Program-made: the position numbers and the translations under genes | Source of the DNA: Spirosoma endbachense | GTDB lineage: Bacteria; Bacteroidota; Bacteroidia; Cytophagales; Spirosomataceae | Assembly: GCF_010233585.1 (NCBI RefSeq) | Contig: NZ_CP045997.1 | Span: 9,086,876-9,150,875, forward strand | Reading direction: 5' to 3' | Length of the DNA stretch: 64,000 bases | Notes under the pieces: generated by a model | Database searches by the model: none | What the model was told of the DNA's origin: nothing | The model's input: only the letters and a program-made list of their open reading frames with translations | In this document: positions 26,574 through 35,848 of the stretch, in pieces | How positions within the stretch are numbered: position 1 is the stretch's first letter | Layout of the letters: the number at the start of each line of letters is the position of its first letter

Positions 26574-27125
26574 GTGCCGTTTAAACTTCGTACTGCTACT
26601 TCCGCCGACATTCCGGCTATTATCCGGCTGCAAGAGCAAATCTGGGAACCGACCTACCGACCTATTTTATCATCGGAGCAAATCGAGTATATGTTTATGA
26701 CAATATATGCACCTGAAGCGCTTCTGGAACAGATGACTACGCTTGGTCATACGTTTGTGTTGCTCGAAACCGAGAGCGATCAGCAACCGACAGAATTGAA
26801 AGGATTTGCCGCTTTTGCGCCTTATGGACCAGATAATAAGATATTCAAACTGCATAAAATTTATGTTTTACCCGCTCAGCAGGGGAGTGGTTTTGGAAAA
26901 ACGCTGATGACGGAGGTTGAAACCCGATGCCAGTCGTTAGGCGGAGAAGAGCTTCTGCTGAACGTAAATCGGTATAACAAGGCCCGAACGTTCTACGAAA
27001 AACAGGGATTTCGGGTATTGTATGAGGAGGATATTGCTATTGGGCCCTATTGGATGAATGATTATGTAATGAGCAAACCTTTGGGCATACAGTCGGCCAG
27101 TAACCTCGTTTCAAATGATGTCTGA
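26574..27125 (+). CDS. GNAT-family N-acetyltransferase
   Basis: 183 residues from a GTG start placed 28 bases after the -7 box. The GNAT core is visible: motif D/C (FKLRTATSADIPAIIRLQEQIW), the acetyl-CoA loop (KIYVLPAQQGSGFGKTLM, pattern QxxGxG) and motif B (LLLNVNRYNKARTFYEKQGFRV). It transfers an acetyl group from acetyl-CoA to an unknown amine. The C-terminal coding region overlaps the start of the GT2 gene by 11 bases. Confidence 0.9.
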   Translation: MPFKLRTATSADIPAIIRLQEQIWEPTYRPILSSEQIEYMFMTIYAPEALLEQMTTLGHTFVLLETESDQQPTELKGFAAFAPYGPDNKIFKLHKIYVLPAQQGSGFGKTLMTEVETRCQSLGGEELLLNVNRYNKARTFYEKQGFRVLYEEDIAIGPYWMNDYVMSKPLGIQSASNLVSNDV

Positions 27126-28071
27126 TACACTGGTTTCGGTTGTTGTGCCGCTTTACAACGAAGCCGATAATGTTCGACCGTTGCTGGAACGCATCCGTGA
27201 AGCACTCTCGACACTACGCTACGAATTGATTCTGGTCGATGATGGCTCCAGAGATGCTACCGTAACGATTGTTCGGCAGTTTGCTGATAATCGAACGAAA
27301 TTGATCGTACTGGCCCGGAATTATGGACAAACCACCGCCCTGGCCGCTGGTATCGAAGCCGCAACGGGCGAATATGTCGTGACGCTGGACGGTGATCTGC
27401 AAAATGATCCGGCCGATATTCCGGGTATGCTTAAACTGGCGCAGACAGAAAATTGGGATGTAGTAGCCGGTAATCGGGCCAATCGCCAGGATGGATTCCT
27501 GCTTCGTAAAATACCCAGCCGCATTGCCAATGCGTTGATTCGCCGGATGACGGGCGTTTACCTGCAGGATTATGGCTGTACGCTCAAAATTTTCCGGCGC
27601 GAAGTAGCGCAGAAATTAGGTCTTTATGGCGAACTGCACCGCTTCATACCCGTACTGGCGGCAATGCAGGGAAGCCGAATGACACAAATAGATGTACGGC
27701 ATCATCCACGGATTCATGGCGTTTCTAAATACGGATTGGGTCGAATCGGGCCCGTGTTGAATGACTTACTGGTTGTGCTGTTTTTACAGCGTTATTTCCG
27801 TCGGCCGATGCGTCTGTTTGGGCCAGTAGCTGCCCTTTCTCTTCTATTAGGGGTAGGAGTAAGCCTGTTTTTGCTGGTGCAGAAACTGATTGGTGAGATA
27901 AGCAATCTGGCCGGGTGGCTCATACTGATTGCCGTACTGCTGCTGGGTGGACTCAATTTACTGGCCTTTGGCTTTATTGCCGAGACGCAGATGCGGACCT
28001 ACTTTGAGGCTGGCCATAAACCGACGTATCGAATTCGGGAAGTGATTCAGGGGAAGATCTGTGCCGAATAA
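27115..28071 (+). CDS. polyisoprenyl-phosphate glycosyltransferase (GT2, DPM/GtrB/ArnC-like)
   Basis: 318 residues; ATG 27115 or the next codon. The GT-A catalytic domain (residues 1-230) has VVVPLYNEADNV, the nucleotide-binding DDGSRD, and the metal-binding DGDLQNDP. RFIPVLAAMQG and the HPRIHGVSKYGLGR segment are typical of enzymes that add a sugar to undecaprenyl or dolichyl phosphate. Two C-terminal transmembrane helices (LFGPVAALSLLLGVGVSLFL, LAGWLILIAVLLLGGLNLLA) anchor it in the inner membrane. It overlaps the GNAT gene by 11 bases. Confidence 0.92.
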   Translation: MMSDTLVSVVVPLYNEADNVRPLLERIREALSTLRYELILVDDGSRDATVTIVRQFADNRTKLIVLARNYGQTTALAAGIEAATGEYVVTLDGDLQNDPADIPGMLKLAQTENWDVVAGNRANRQDGFLLRKIPSRIANALIRRMTGVYLQDYGCTLKIFRREVAQKLGLYGELHRFIPVLAAMQGSRMTQIDVRHHPRIHGVSKYGLGRIGPVLNDLLVVLFLQRYFRRPMRLFGPVAALSLLLGVGVSLFLLVQKLIGEISNLAGWLILIAVLLLGGLNLLAFGFIAETQMRTYFEAGHKPTYRIREVIQGKICAE

Positions 28072-28314
28072 GCGTTGCGGTTTCCCAGTCCTTTCTTGAA
28101 GGCGTTATAAAATTTCGTGCTGCTCAGGGAAGTTAGATAACCACTCGTTTATGACAACAGACGACGCTGACAATACGATCCTGACACAGAACCAGTCGTT
28201 GTGGTCGGGTAAGAGTCTAGGTTAAATCTTGACGGTTGGATCTTTCTGGCTACCAATGGTTCGTCGTATCCAGTCTTAACAGGATCATTGATCTAAATAA
28301 AAGCGGCTCCGTAG

Positions 28315-29295
28315 TTAGTCAGCCTGAATAGACACCTCAACCCGTTGCCCCCGCCGACTTACGTAGCCCTGCATCGGCGAATAGCTTTGGGTTTGCTTCC
28401 CGTAATAGCCAGTACCGTCGTATGCCCGTAAATTAGGATCTTTTTTGCAGTCGTCAGTACAGGTGCCACCGTGTTCGTCTCCGCAGTTTTCGCAGAGGGT
28501 AATGTGGTTGTTGCAGGATGGACTGGCGCAGTTAATCATCCGGCTTGTTGCGGTGCCGCACCGGAAACAGGTCGATACGATGGCCGGGTTGACCTGGTTT
28601 ACGGGCACCGTGACGCGGTTGTCGAAAACATAACACTGACCATCGAAATCCTCGCCCCCCGCTTCCATACCGTATTTGATAATGCCGCCATGAAGCTGGT
28701 AAACATTGTCAAAACCTTGTGACAGAAGATAGGCCGACGCTTTTTCGCACTTGATGCCACCCGTGCAATAGGTAATGATTTTCTTGTTCGAGCCTTTCAG
28801 GTGTTCAATTTCCTGAATATGATCCGGCAATTCGCGCAGATTTTCCATGTCGAACGTAACAGCCCCCTTGAACTTGCCGACCGCATGTTCGTAATTGGAG
28901 CGCATATCGATCAGCACGACATCGGGGTCATTTTTTAACTTTTTAAATTCATCCGGCTCCAGGTGAATACCGGTCTGCCGAATCGGATCGACGGGGAGTT
29001 CGGAATGAACGATCTCATTCTTGACCCGAACGTGCAGTTTCTGAAAGGTATGCCCATCGGCTTCATCGATCTTAAACTCAATACCCGAAAAGCGCGGATC
29101 GGCGTGCAGAGCGGCCATATAGGCCTCGCAATCAGCGGCTAATCCCGATACTGTACCATTCAGCCCTTCCGGAGCCACAATCACACGCCCAAGCAGGTTC
29201 AACTGAAGGCACAGCAAATGATGCTCCTCGCGATATTGTACCGGATTTTGGATGGGTGAATAGATATAGTATAAAAGAACGCGATATGGTTTCAT
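28315..29295 (-). CDS. trhO: tRNA uridine(34) hydroxylase (rhodanese-related)
   Basis: 326 residues from the ATG at 29295; the frame runs to 29337 but the conserved N-terminus is MKPYRVLLYYIYSPI. It has the TrhO layout: N-terminal acylphosphatase-like domain with LLGRVIVAPEGLNGTVSG, rhodanese domain with catalytic Cys177 (TYCTGGIKCEKA; Cys183 also present), and a C-terminal Cys-rich region (CFRCG, CASPSCNNHITLCENC). TrhO installs the 5-hydroxyl group on U34 of certain tRNAs using O2. The length matches the family. Confidence 0.94.
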   Translation of the reverse strand: MKPYRVLLYYIYSPIQNPVQYREEHHLLCLQLNLLGRVIVAPEGLNGTVSGLAADCEAYMAALHADPRFSGIEFKIDEADGHTFQKLHVRVKNEIVHSELPVDPIRQTGIHLEPDEFKKLKNDPDVVLIDMRSNYEHAVGKFKGAVTFDMENLRELPDHIQEIEHLKGSNKKIITYCTGGIKCEKASAYLLSQGFDNVYQLHGGIIKYGMEAGGEDFDGQCYVFDNRVTVPVNQVNPAIVSTCFRCGTATSRMINCASPSCNNHITLCENCGDEHGGTCTDDCKKDPNLRAYDGTGYYGKQTQSYSPMQGYVSRRGQRVEVSIQAD

Positions 29296-29554
29296 GATCA
29301 ATAAGAGAAATCGGACTGCCGAAGCGGAGCGAATCAATGAATTTACAACGATTCGGCCCTGTTCGCTGACTCAGAAATTTTCTGCAAAAATAAACCCATT
29401 TTGGTTAAGTTCGTTCCATTAGAAGGCGTAAGAGGAGGAGAGTCAGGATGAACAGGGAAAGAAACCAATAAAATCGGGCCTGCCTGTACCTGCGCTATTG
29501 TTCTTGATTTCTCATTTCAGAAATGCCATTCGTGCTCTAAACTATCAGCCTTTT

Positions 29555-30190
29555 ATGCACATTGCGATAACCGGAAATATCGGAGCTGGCAAAACAACCC
29601 TCGCCGGGCTATTGGCCAGTCATTACGGCTGGGAGGTTCTATACGAAGCAGTCGAGGGCAATCCGTATCTGGCCGATTTTTACGAAGATATGCCGCGCTG
29701 GGCTTTTAACCTTCAGATCTATTTTCTCAATAGCCGCTTTGCGCAGATGCGACGGGTGCTAACGGTTGCCGAACAGGGTCATACGTCAATTATTCAGGAC
29801 CGAACTATTTACGAGGATGCTGCCATCTTCGCTCGTAATTTATACAAGCTGGGCACCATGAGCGAGCGCGACTACCAGACGTATCGGAACCTGTTTGAAA
29901 ACATGATGAGTATGGTTCGTCCACCCGATCTGATGATTTACCTACGGGCCGATTTACCTAAACTCCGCAAACAGATACAGAAACGAGGCCGGGCTTTCGA
30001 AAAGGCTATCAGTGATGACTATCTGGCAAGTCTGAATCAGCTCTATGAGGAGTTTGTAGCATCGTATCAAATTGGAGATTTATTGATCGTTGATGTTAAC
30101 CAGCTGGATTATATGGAGGAACCAGCCGATTTTGCCGAAATCGTCCATCGAATTGATCATTGGTTACTGCGCACGACAGTCCGTCCGTGA
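29555..30190 (+). CDS. deoxynucleoside kinase
   Basis: 211 residues from ATG 29555 (MHIAITGNIGAGKTTLAGLL); the frame is open from 29498 but the P-loop strand begins here. Features of the dNK/dGK/dAK family: P-loop GNIGAGKTT (residues 7-15), YEAVEGNPYLADFY, the catalytic QDRTIYEDAAIFARNLY (ERS-like motif reads DRT) and the lid KRGRAFEK. It phosphorylates deoxynucleosides in the cytoplasm for the salvage pathway. A strong terminator follows. Confidence 0.93.
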   Translation: MHIAITGNIGAGKTTLAGLLASHYGWEVLYEAVEGNPYLADFYEDMPRWAFNLQIYFLNSRFAQMRRVLTVAEQGHTSIIQDRTIYEDAAIFARNLYKLGTMSERDYQTYRNLFENMMSMVRPPDLMIYLRADLPKLRKQIQKRGRAFEKAISDDYLASLNQLYEEFVASYQIGDLLIVDVNQLDYMEEPADFAEIVHRIDHWLLRTTVRP

Positions 30191-30245
30191 TTCTTTGAAT
30201 TAAATCCACGGACTATTCCAAACGACTCCGATATATACCAACAAA

Positions 30246-30285
30246 AAGAGGGGCACCCAGATGAACCAGGTGCCCCCGTTTTTGT
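30246..30285. terminator. bidirectional Rho-independent terminator
   Basis: Stem GGGGCACC (30250-30257) and GGTGCCCC (30269-30276), flanked by an A-run on the left and GTTTTTG on the right. It lies between the convergent deoxynucleoside kinase and PLC-like genes and can end transcription from both sides. Confidence 0.88.
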
Positions 30286-30314
30286 TAGACAATCAGGTGT
30301 GAAACCGCTTCTCG

Positions 30315-31232
30315 TTATTCGGTGTCTTTAGACAAGAGCCGGATCAGTTGCTGGGATGCTTCAGTGACCTGGCGCTGGCTGACCACCTGGTAGCTGTTTC
30401 GCTGGGCGAAAGGAGCATCGTTACTGACTTCGGCCCAACTGTAATTACTCACCTTATCGGTGGCAATCAGCGAAGCACCAGCTGCCTGAGCATTGTTCCA
30501 GAGGTCCTCACCATTGGCGATATAGACCCGAACCAGCAGGTTTTTGGCTGCATAGGCCGGAATGCTTTGGGCCCATTTATCGTGATCGTCCGAGTAAATG
30601 TGCATGTTGATGACAACCCGCGAGCCGGTTGTTGGTACATCAGGATTGGATTCATCGTCGGGGCGATCCATATCGGCAAAGCACAGACATCCCTGCTGGT
30701 TTGTATTGGCGTAATATGATTTCCAGTCTTCATTTCCGCTCAGGCAGAAAATAAACCGGTTCCGCATATCGCCCAGGGTGGGCCAGCCCGTCAATTCAAC
30801 ATTTTCGCAAAGCGATCTGGATTTACTGGTATAGAGTAAAATGGGGTTAAAAATCAAACTTGTCCGGAAATAGCTGGTCAGGTATCCATCAATCTGACCG
30901 GGAAATGTGGTTTTGTCGCCGTTGGAGCTTTTAATGTCGAGTGTTACCCAAACCGGATCGTGGTCCGGATTTGTATCGTGCCAGCTTAGTAGAGAGGCCA
31001 GGTACGTAGACAGGTCTGGCCCACCACCTCCCGAATGGCTAACCGTGAACAAGCCCGTTCCTGGATCGTCGGAGTGCCGCCAGATATCGAGCTCAACACC
31101 GCGACACCCACAGTTATAGGGTTTGTCGGGATGAAAAACCAGTTGATCATACAGCGACTCATCGCGATCGTAGGAGTTATGCGATCCTTTGAAAGTTACT
31201 GATTGATAGGGGAGGTTCTGATAGTTACTCAT
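30315..31232 (-). CDS. Ca2+-dependent phosphoinositide-phospholipase-C-like protein
   Basis: 305 residues. The N-terminal half has the PLC-like phosphodiesterase TIM-barrel features: YQSVTFKGSHNSYD (first catalytic His), GCRGVELDIWRH (Glu/Asp metal ligands) and GLFTVSHSGG (second His), followed by VWVTLDIKSS. This matches the bacterial Ca2+-dependent PI-PLC family. There is no signal peptide or C-terminal sorting domain, which is unusual for enzymes of this type, so the site of action is unclear. It forms a - strand group with the unknown gene at 31602. Confidence 0.82.
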   Translation of the reverse strand: MSNYQNLPYQSVTFKGSHNSYDRDESLYDQLVFHPDKPYNCGCRGVELDIWRHSDDPGTGLFTVSHSGGGGPDLSTYLASLLSWHDTNPDHDPVWVTLDIKSSNGDKTTFPGQIDGYLTSYFRTSLIFNPILLYTSKSRSLCENVELTGWPTLGDMRNRFIFCLSGNEDWKSYYANTNQQGCLCFADMDRPDDESNPDVPTTGSRVVINMHIYSDDHDKWAQSIPAYAAKNLLVRVYIANGEDLWNNAQAAGASLIATDKVSNYSWAEVSNDAPFAQRNSYQVVSQRQVTEASQQLIRLLSKDTE

Positions 31233-31256
31233 AAAAAGTAAAAAAGAAGAAGGTAA

Positions 31257-31352
31257 CTACGGAAAAAGAAAGTATGCCTGAATGGCATTTAGCAGCATCA
31301 TGACAACTAAAAATAACGTGGCCAGAATGGTTATAAGCGATAACTTTCTCAT
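31257..31352 (-). CDS. possible 31-residue membrane peptide
   Basis: A frame of 31 codons starting at ATG 31352 encodes MRKLSLITILATLFLVVMM and a short hydrophobic tail: a positively charged start and one membrane helix. It lies 24 bases upstream of the PLC-like gene on the same strand. No homologue is known to me, and a chance frame cannot be excluded. Confidence 0.3.
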   Translation of the reverse strand: MRKLSLITILATLFLVVMMLLNAIQAYFLFP

Positions 31353-31601
31353 AAGTAAGATTGACAATAACTGGGTGGTAAAAGCGGAATGCCGCATAGA
31401 AAAGGCCATTCCGACGGGCTGACAGGCTTGTCGCTTTTCGAACAACAGATGTCATAATCATGAATGTGGCCAGGTTAAACAGGTTGGCAGCACCACTACA
31501 GGTAACAGCGATGCTGCCAGGTTATCAAAGCAAAATGATTCGATCCGAGTAGGGGAAAGAAATAATTTCCCTGAAAACAGGGCTGCCTATGCCGACCTCA
31601 T

Positions 31602-32387
31602 TTAGAAGATCGTATTCGGAACGGCTTCAAGTAGTTGCTCCTTAAGCTGAACATCCTGATCGATATTGCTATGACGAGTGATTATGATACCCACGTTGTA
31701 ATACCCGGCATTATCGTCGAATCGCTCATCGAAAGCCAGAATGTTAATAGCTCCCCGACCAGGTTTACCCGAGGTTGCACTCATCCGGCCGTTGTTTGGG
31801 CTAGTGGGGTCATTCGTGTCATTCACCACGGGGCATGGGAAAAACGCATTCACGTTCTTGGTATCGTCGCTGTAATATTTGTAGAGTCTGCCCTCATTTT
31901 TTGTGTCACCCGTCAGGTGATAATCATCGGTAGCGTAGATAGCTCCGCTCGATTCGGGCATGCAAACAATCAGGCCACCTTCGTTTTTTGCATAGTCTCC
32001 GGTGCCGGGGTCCAGGCCGTAGGCAGTCCGACGGGCCGTTCCTAACTCATCAGGAATGGCATCGATAATGGCCTCAACCCCAGCCGTAAAACCAGCGACC
32101 AGTGGGGCCATTTCAGGTTCGGCCAGCACCACGGCGCCACCCGCTACGACATTGATAATGCCCACGATCCCCTTAATGGGTTCCATACTCACTTTGTCGA
32201 AAGAGGCAATGCCAGCGGTGTTATACACCTCGATTTCGTCACCTTCCAGCACATTGTCGATGACGATGCCTTTGTCATCATTGGCCGGAATAGAAGCCCA
32301 GACAAGATAGTACTGGATAGGACCTTGATCGCCAGCCTCATCGGGTAGCGTTACTGTAGGATTGAATGTTACTGCTTCGAGAACCAT
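31602..32387 (-). CDS. hypothetical protein near the PLC-like gene
   Basis: 261 residues, not recognised. It starts directly with beta-rich sequence (VLEAVTFNPTVTLPDEAG, QYYLVWASIPANDD) with no signal peptide. A hydrophobic Ala/Gly/Val-rich segment at about residues 70-110 (GIVGIINVVAGGAVVLAEP, APLVAGFTAGVEAIIDAI) could be membrane-active or a glycine-zipper-like helix pair. The C-terminal half is polar and Asp/Asn-rich (AINILAFDERFDDNAGYYNVGIII). It is in the same direction as the PLC-like gene 369 bases downstream. Its odd hydrophobic segment in a soluble protein is worth noting. Confidence 0.65.
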   Translation of the reverse strand: MVLEAVTFNPTVTLPDEAGDQGPIQYYLVWASIPANDDKGIVIDNVLEGDEIEVYNTAGIASFDKVSMEPIKGIVGIINVVAGGAVVLAEPEMAPLVAGFTAGVEAIIDAIPDELGTARRTAYGLDPGTGDYAKNEGGLIVCMPESSGAIYATDDYHLTGDTKNEGRLYKYYSDDTKNVNAFFPCPVVNDTNDPTSPNNGRMSATSGKPGRGAINILAFDERFDDNAGYYNVGIIITRHSNIDQDVQLKEQLLEAVPNTIF

Positions 32388-32620
32388 GGGGTTATTTGTT
32401 TAGAAATGGATTAAAAAAGGAGAAATTGTCGATGCAAAAGTGTATGATTTGCCAAATCTGTAAATAAGCAAAACCACCCGATCGCCTAAACAGGTAGTTC
32501 ACTGGGCAGCAGCCAGGCTTTTCTGCCTGTTTTATGAAAACGGGTAGTTTTACGGATGTGTGGTCTTCCCCAATTGCATTGTTTTGCGCTTAACTCAAAT
32601 CAGTTAACTCTACAGCTTAA

Positions 32621-33082
32621 ATGACTACCGAATCAAAACAAGATGAATGGGTGCCTTTTTCTGTCCCTCTCGAAACCGCCCAATCCTGGATTTCCAACTG
32701 GATTGATGCCAATCCGGAGGGTAAACAGCTCAGTCCGACCGAAATGCGGGCGTTTGTGGTTCGTCGGGCCGACTTTGTGGAGCTGCTAAAACAGGATGAT
32801 ACCGAATTTATTCGCATGTACATAGGCCGTAAAGAAGATCTAAAGGAAGGACGACTGCGCCCCTGTCTCTTGCTGGTATCGGCAGCGCATCAGAAAGACA
32901 TCGATCCGACAGGATCCGACCCCGACATGATTGTGGATTTAGTAGGTCCGATGGTTATCAATACCGGTAATGAGGCAATAGAGGAGACCTATAACGTATT
33001 TGATTTCTCGCACGGTTGTCCGCCTTATTGTGACCCCGAAAGTCCATTGTTCATCGGCCCTGCTGACGAAAACTGCGGCTAG
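32621..33082 (+). CDS. hypothetical protein
   Basis: 153 residues, divergent from the 261-residue gene. It has no signal peptide. Visible features are PFSVPLETAQSWISNWID, MRAFVVRRADFVELL, FIRMYIGRKEDL and LRPCLLLVSAAHQKDID, suggesting a small alpha/beta domain, and a Cys/Pro-rich end (HGCPPYCDPESPL). I do not recognise the family. The gap of 233 bases between the two divergent starts should contain both promoters. Confidence 0.7.
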   Translation: MTTESKQDEWVPFSVPLETAQSWISNWIDANPEGKQLSPTEMRAFVVRRADFVELLKQDDTEFIRMYIGRKEDLKEGRLRPCLLLVSAAHQKDIDPTGSDPDMIVDLVGPMVINTGNEAIEETYNVFDFSHGCPPYCDPESPLFIGPADENCG

Positions 33083-33242
33083 GTTGCTTCAGAATGAAGC
33101 CAGACAAAAGGCAGTTATTCGGTAGAAACCCGAGCGAAGGGGCGTGATTAAACGACGGAGTTGATTGATTCATGGCTCCTCCCGACAGTTGGGAATCGAT
33201 AAGAAAAGACAATACGCTAACCCGTCAACAACTAAGAACCGC

Positions 33243-33893
33243 ATGCAGGATTTTTTTCTATGGATAGGTGACAACGGGACCTGGTTTCTCCTCGTTTCAG
33301 TGGCCGTGGTACTGATTCGAATAGCTTACCTGACAGGCTACCTGAGGTACGTGGCCCTATTTGTGGCACTAGCCGCATTGGGCGAGGCCGTTTCTTACAT
33401 TACGTCCTATCTGAATGTTCCTAACCTCTACATTCTGCATCTTTACACGATCCTGGAATTCAACATCATTGCCCTGTTTTATTTTGCTTTTTTCGGTACT
33501 TTTTACCCCCGCCCGTTAGTGCCGGGCATTATGGTAGGTTTTACCGTTCTGGCCATCCTGAATAGCCTGTTTCTTCAGCCACTTAATGGCTACAACACCT
33601 ACGCACGTGGCCTTGAGGGCCTGCTGGTTATTGCACTGGCAGTGCTTTGTTTTTATAAAATGCTGACCGAATTAACCGAAAAGCGCATTGACAGGCATCC
33701 TGTCTTCTGGATCAACACAGGCTTCCTGCTCTATTTTGCCGGAAGCCTGTTTTTTTTAATTCTGAGCAATGCGCTGCTGAGCAACTCAAATCGAACGCTT
33801 ATATTGACTGTTTTCGGACTTCATGCGCTCCTGATGGTCCTGATGCATCTGTTAATTAGCGTTGGTTTATGGTTCAGTCCCAGACTTCGATAG
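33243..33893 (+). CDS. multi-pass membrane protein (putative sensor partner)
   Basis: 216 residues from ATG 33243; an earlier in-frame ATG at 33165 precedes a polar stretch and is less likely. About seven hydrophobic helices are visible (WFLLVSVAVVLIRIAYL, YVALFVALAALGEAV, LEFNIIALFYFAFFG, VGFTVLAILNSLFL, GLLVIALAVLCFYKML, FWINTGFLLYFAGSLFFLIL, FGLHALLMVLMHLLISVGLW). No enzymatic motif is present. It overlaps the histidine kinase gene by 25 bases, so it probably acts as a membrane input module for that kinase. Similar gene trios are common in Cytophagales. Confidence 0.82.
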   Translation: MQDFFLWIGDNGTWFLLVSVAVVLIRIAYLTGYLRYVALFVALAALGEAVSYITSYLNVPNLYILHLYTILEFNIIALFYFAFFGTFYPRPLVPGIMVGFTVLAILNSLFLQPLNGYNTYARGLEGLLVIALAVLCFYKMLTELTEKRIDRHPVFWINTGFLLYFAGSLFFLILSNALLSNSNRTLILTVFGLHALLMVLMHLLISVGLWFSPRLR

Positions 33894-34672
33894 ACATTTA
33901 TGTTCTTGTTTTTGGAGGAGCATTGGCACTTTCACTACTGGTTGCCGGGATCGTTGGTTTTCTGCTTTTTTATCAGAAACGGCTCGCTGACCAGGCATTA
34001 ATGCTTAAAGAAATGGAATTAAACTACCAGCAGGATGTAGTGTACCGCACACTCGATGCGGTGGAGGACGAGCGTAAGCGCGTTGCCCGCGACCTTCACG
34101 ATGAGGTGGGAGCCGCTCTTTCGGCAATGCGCCTGCTGGTTGGGCAATTGGCTCACAAAAGCCAGAATAACACCGAAACCGACGATCTGACAATCCGGTT
34201 CAAGGTTGTAATTGACAACACCATCGATAGCGTCCGGCGAATTTCCAACGATCTGCTGCCCCAGGGACTTGAAGAACTTGGGCTAACCTATGCACTTGAA
34301 GGCTTGTGCGAAAGTGCGATGGATATAGCCGACGTCAACGTTGAACTCACTGTTGAGCATGAGATCACGTTGCCTACCCGGACAAATCTGATTGTTTACC
34401 GATTGGTGCAGGAGTTGCTCAACAACGCCCTCAAACATGCCGATGCCAGCGATATCCGGTTACAGTTGCGCCAGCGTGATAATCGGCTGGAACTACTTTA
34501 CGCTGATGATGGGAAAGGGTTTGATTATGCCCAGGCTTATCAGCAACGTAGCCTTGGTTTGAAAAATATTGAAACCCGCGCCCAGATGCTCAACGGAACG
34601 GTTTCGTTCGAGACTCAGCCGGGTCAGGGCCTACGCGTAACGGCCAGCATTCCCCTAACTACTAACTTATGA
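33869..34672 (+). CDS. NarL/DesK-type sensor histidine kinase (HisKA_3)
   Basis: 267 residues. One transmembrane helix (IYVLVFGGALALSLLVAGIVGFLLF, as two segments) anchors it, with almost no extracytoplasmic part, so sensing probably comes from the membrane protein encoded just upstream. The dimerisation and phosphoacceptor helix has His77 in VARDLHDEVGAALSAMR; the ATPase domain has NLIVYRLVQELLNNALKHA and DDGKGF. The end overlaps the response regulator start by 4 bases (ATGA), a typical two-component operon. Confidence 0.94.
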   Translation: MVQSQTSIDIYVLVFGGALALSLLVAGIVGFLLFYQKRLADQALMLKEMELNYQQDVVYRTLDAVEDERKRVARDLHDEVGAALSAMRLLVGQLAHKSQNNTETDDLTIRFKVVIDNTIDSVRRISNDLLPQGLEELGLTYALEGLCESAMDIADVNVELTVEHEITLPTRTNLIVYRLVQELLNNALKHADASDIRLQLRQRDNRLELLYADDGKGFDYAQAYQQRSLGLKNIETRAQMLNGTVSFETQPGQGLRVTASIPLTTNL

Positions 34673-35343
34673 CTTCCATTCGAGTGGCAATTGCCGACGA
34701 TCAGGTATTGTTTCGCAAAGGTATGATTGCCATTGTCGATGCGTTTGAGGGGATAAACATCGTACTTGAAGCCGACAATGGACGTGCCTTACTCGAGGCT
34801 TTGGCCGTGGCAGATCCGTTGCCCGATGTGGTGTTGCTCGATCTCTCGATGCCCGAACTAAACGGGGTCGAAACAACGAAACTTATTCACGCCGATTATC
34901 CAGCTCTGAAAATTATTATCCTGTCGGTTTATGGCGAAGATCGGTTTGTGACCCATCTGATGGATTTGGGCGTAAATGCCTATCTCTTCAAAAACGTAGA
35001 ACCGCTCGAAGTTGAACGGGCTATCCGGGCCGTGGTTGAGGCTGATTTTTATTTTAATGAGGCATTCCTGACCGCACTGAAAAACCGGATGCTCGTAAAA
35101 AAGCCCCGACGACTGCTTACGGATGATTTGCCTGCTACGCTCACCGCTCGTGAAATCGAAGTGCTGAATTTGATTTGTAAACAACTGACAGCCCCGGAAA
35201 TTGCCGATCGGCTCTGCCTCAGCATCCGCACTGTAGACGGCCACCGGGCTAATCTACTCGAAAAAACCAACGCCCGGAATACCGCTGGCCTGGTGCTGTT
35301 TGCCATTAAAAATCGCCTGATCGACCCCGCTGATCTGCTTTGA
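34669..35343 (+). CDS. NarL/FixJ-type response regulator
   Basis: 224 residues. The receiver domain has Asp9-Asp11 region (VAIADDQ), phosphoacceptor Asp58 (VVLLDLSMPELNG) and the downstream switch Lys (AYLFKNVE). The C-terminal LuxR-type HTH (TAREIEVLNLICKQLTAPEIADRL, SIRTVDGHRANLLEKTNARN) binds DNA. It is coupled to the kinase upstream by a 4-base overlap and is its evident partner. Target genes cannot be inferred from the window. Confidence 0.95.
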   Translation: MTSIRVAIADDQVLFRKGMIAIVDAFEGINIVLEADNGRALLEALAVADPLPDVVLLDLSMPELNGVETTKLIHADYPALKIIILSVYGEDRFVTHLMDLGVNAYLFKNVEPLEVERAIRAVVEADFYFNEAFLTALKNRMLVKKPRRLLTDDLPATLTAREIEVLNLICKQLTAPEIADRLCLSIRTVDGHRANLLEKTNARNTAGLVLFAIKNRLIDPADLL

Positions 35344-35431
35344 TTACCGATTTTGATTGAAAATCCTTCCGACGGCGGTAATCTTGCCGGAAAACCTGAT
35401 TGACGGTTTAAAATACCCCAGCGAAGGACGC

Positions 35432-35848
35432 TTACTGTGAAGGTCGATTAAATTTTAGCCAGTAGGTACAGACTGACTCAAATATTTCTTTGAACTGAGT
35501 CATGCCATCTGGTTTAGCCAGAAATGAATTGGCCCCCGCTTTATAACAGGCAGCTATCTCGACCTCATCAACTGTGCTGCTCATCATAATTACAGGAATA
35601 TAATGCCATTGCGGATGCTTTTTCAGGTAACTCAAAACCTGCTCTCCGCTTAATCCAGGCATGTGCAAATCGAGGATAATGAGTTCGGGCTTGCCGGTTG
35701 GACTGGTCAGAATATGCTGATAGAGTGCATCTCCGCTCGCAAAAAAACGAGTAGAATACTGAGGCAGAAATCGAGTGAAAATCTGCTCGGTTAAAAAACG
35801 GTAGTCAGCCCCGTCATCAACGATAAAAATTCGGGACTCAGCCGGCAT
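35432..35848 (-). CDS. stand-alone response-regulator receiver
   Basis: 138 residues, a single CheY-like receiver: acidic pocket IFIVDDGADY, phosphoacceptor Asp in LIILDLHMPG, the Ser/Thr switch in VIMMSST and Lys in FLAKPD. No output domain. It follows the CheB-CheR-PAS gene on the same strand after 149 bases, so it may carry a phosphoryl signal connected with that protein, although the latter has no kinase domain in sequence. Confidence 0.92.
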   Translation of the reverse strand: MPAESRIFIVDDGADYRFLTEQIFTRFLPQYSTRFFASGDALYQHILTSPTGKPELIILDLHMPGLSGEQVLSYLKKHPQWHYIPVIMMSSTVDEVEIAACYKAGANSFLAKPDGMTQFKEIFESVCTYWLKFNRPSQ

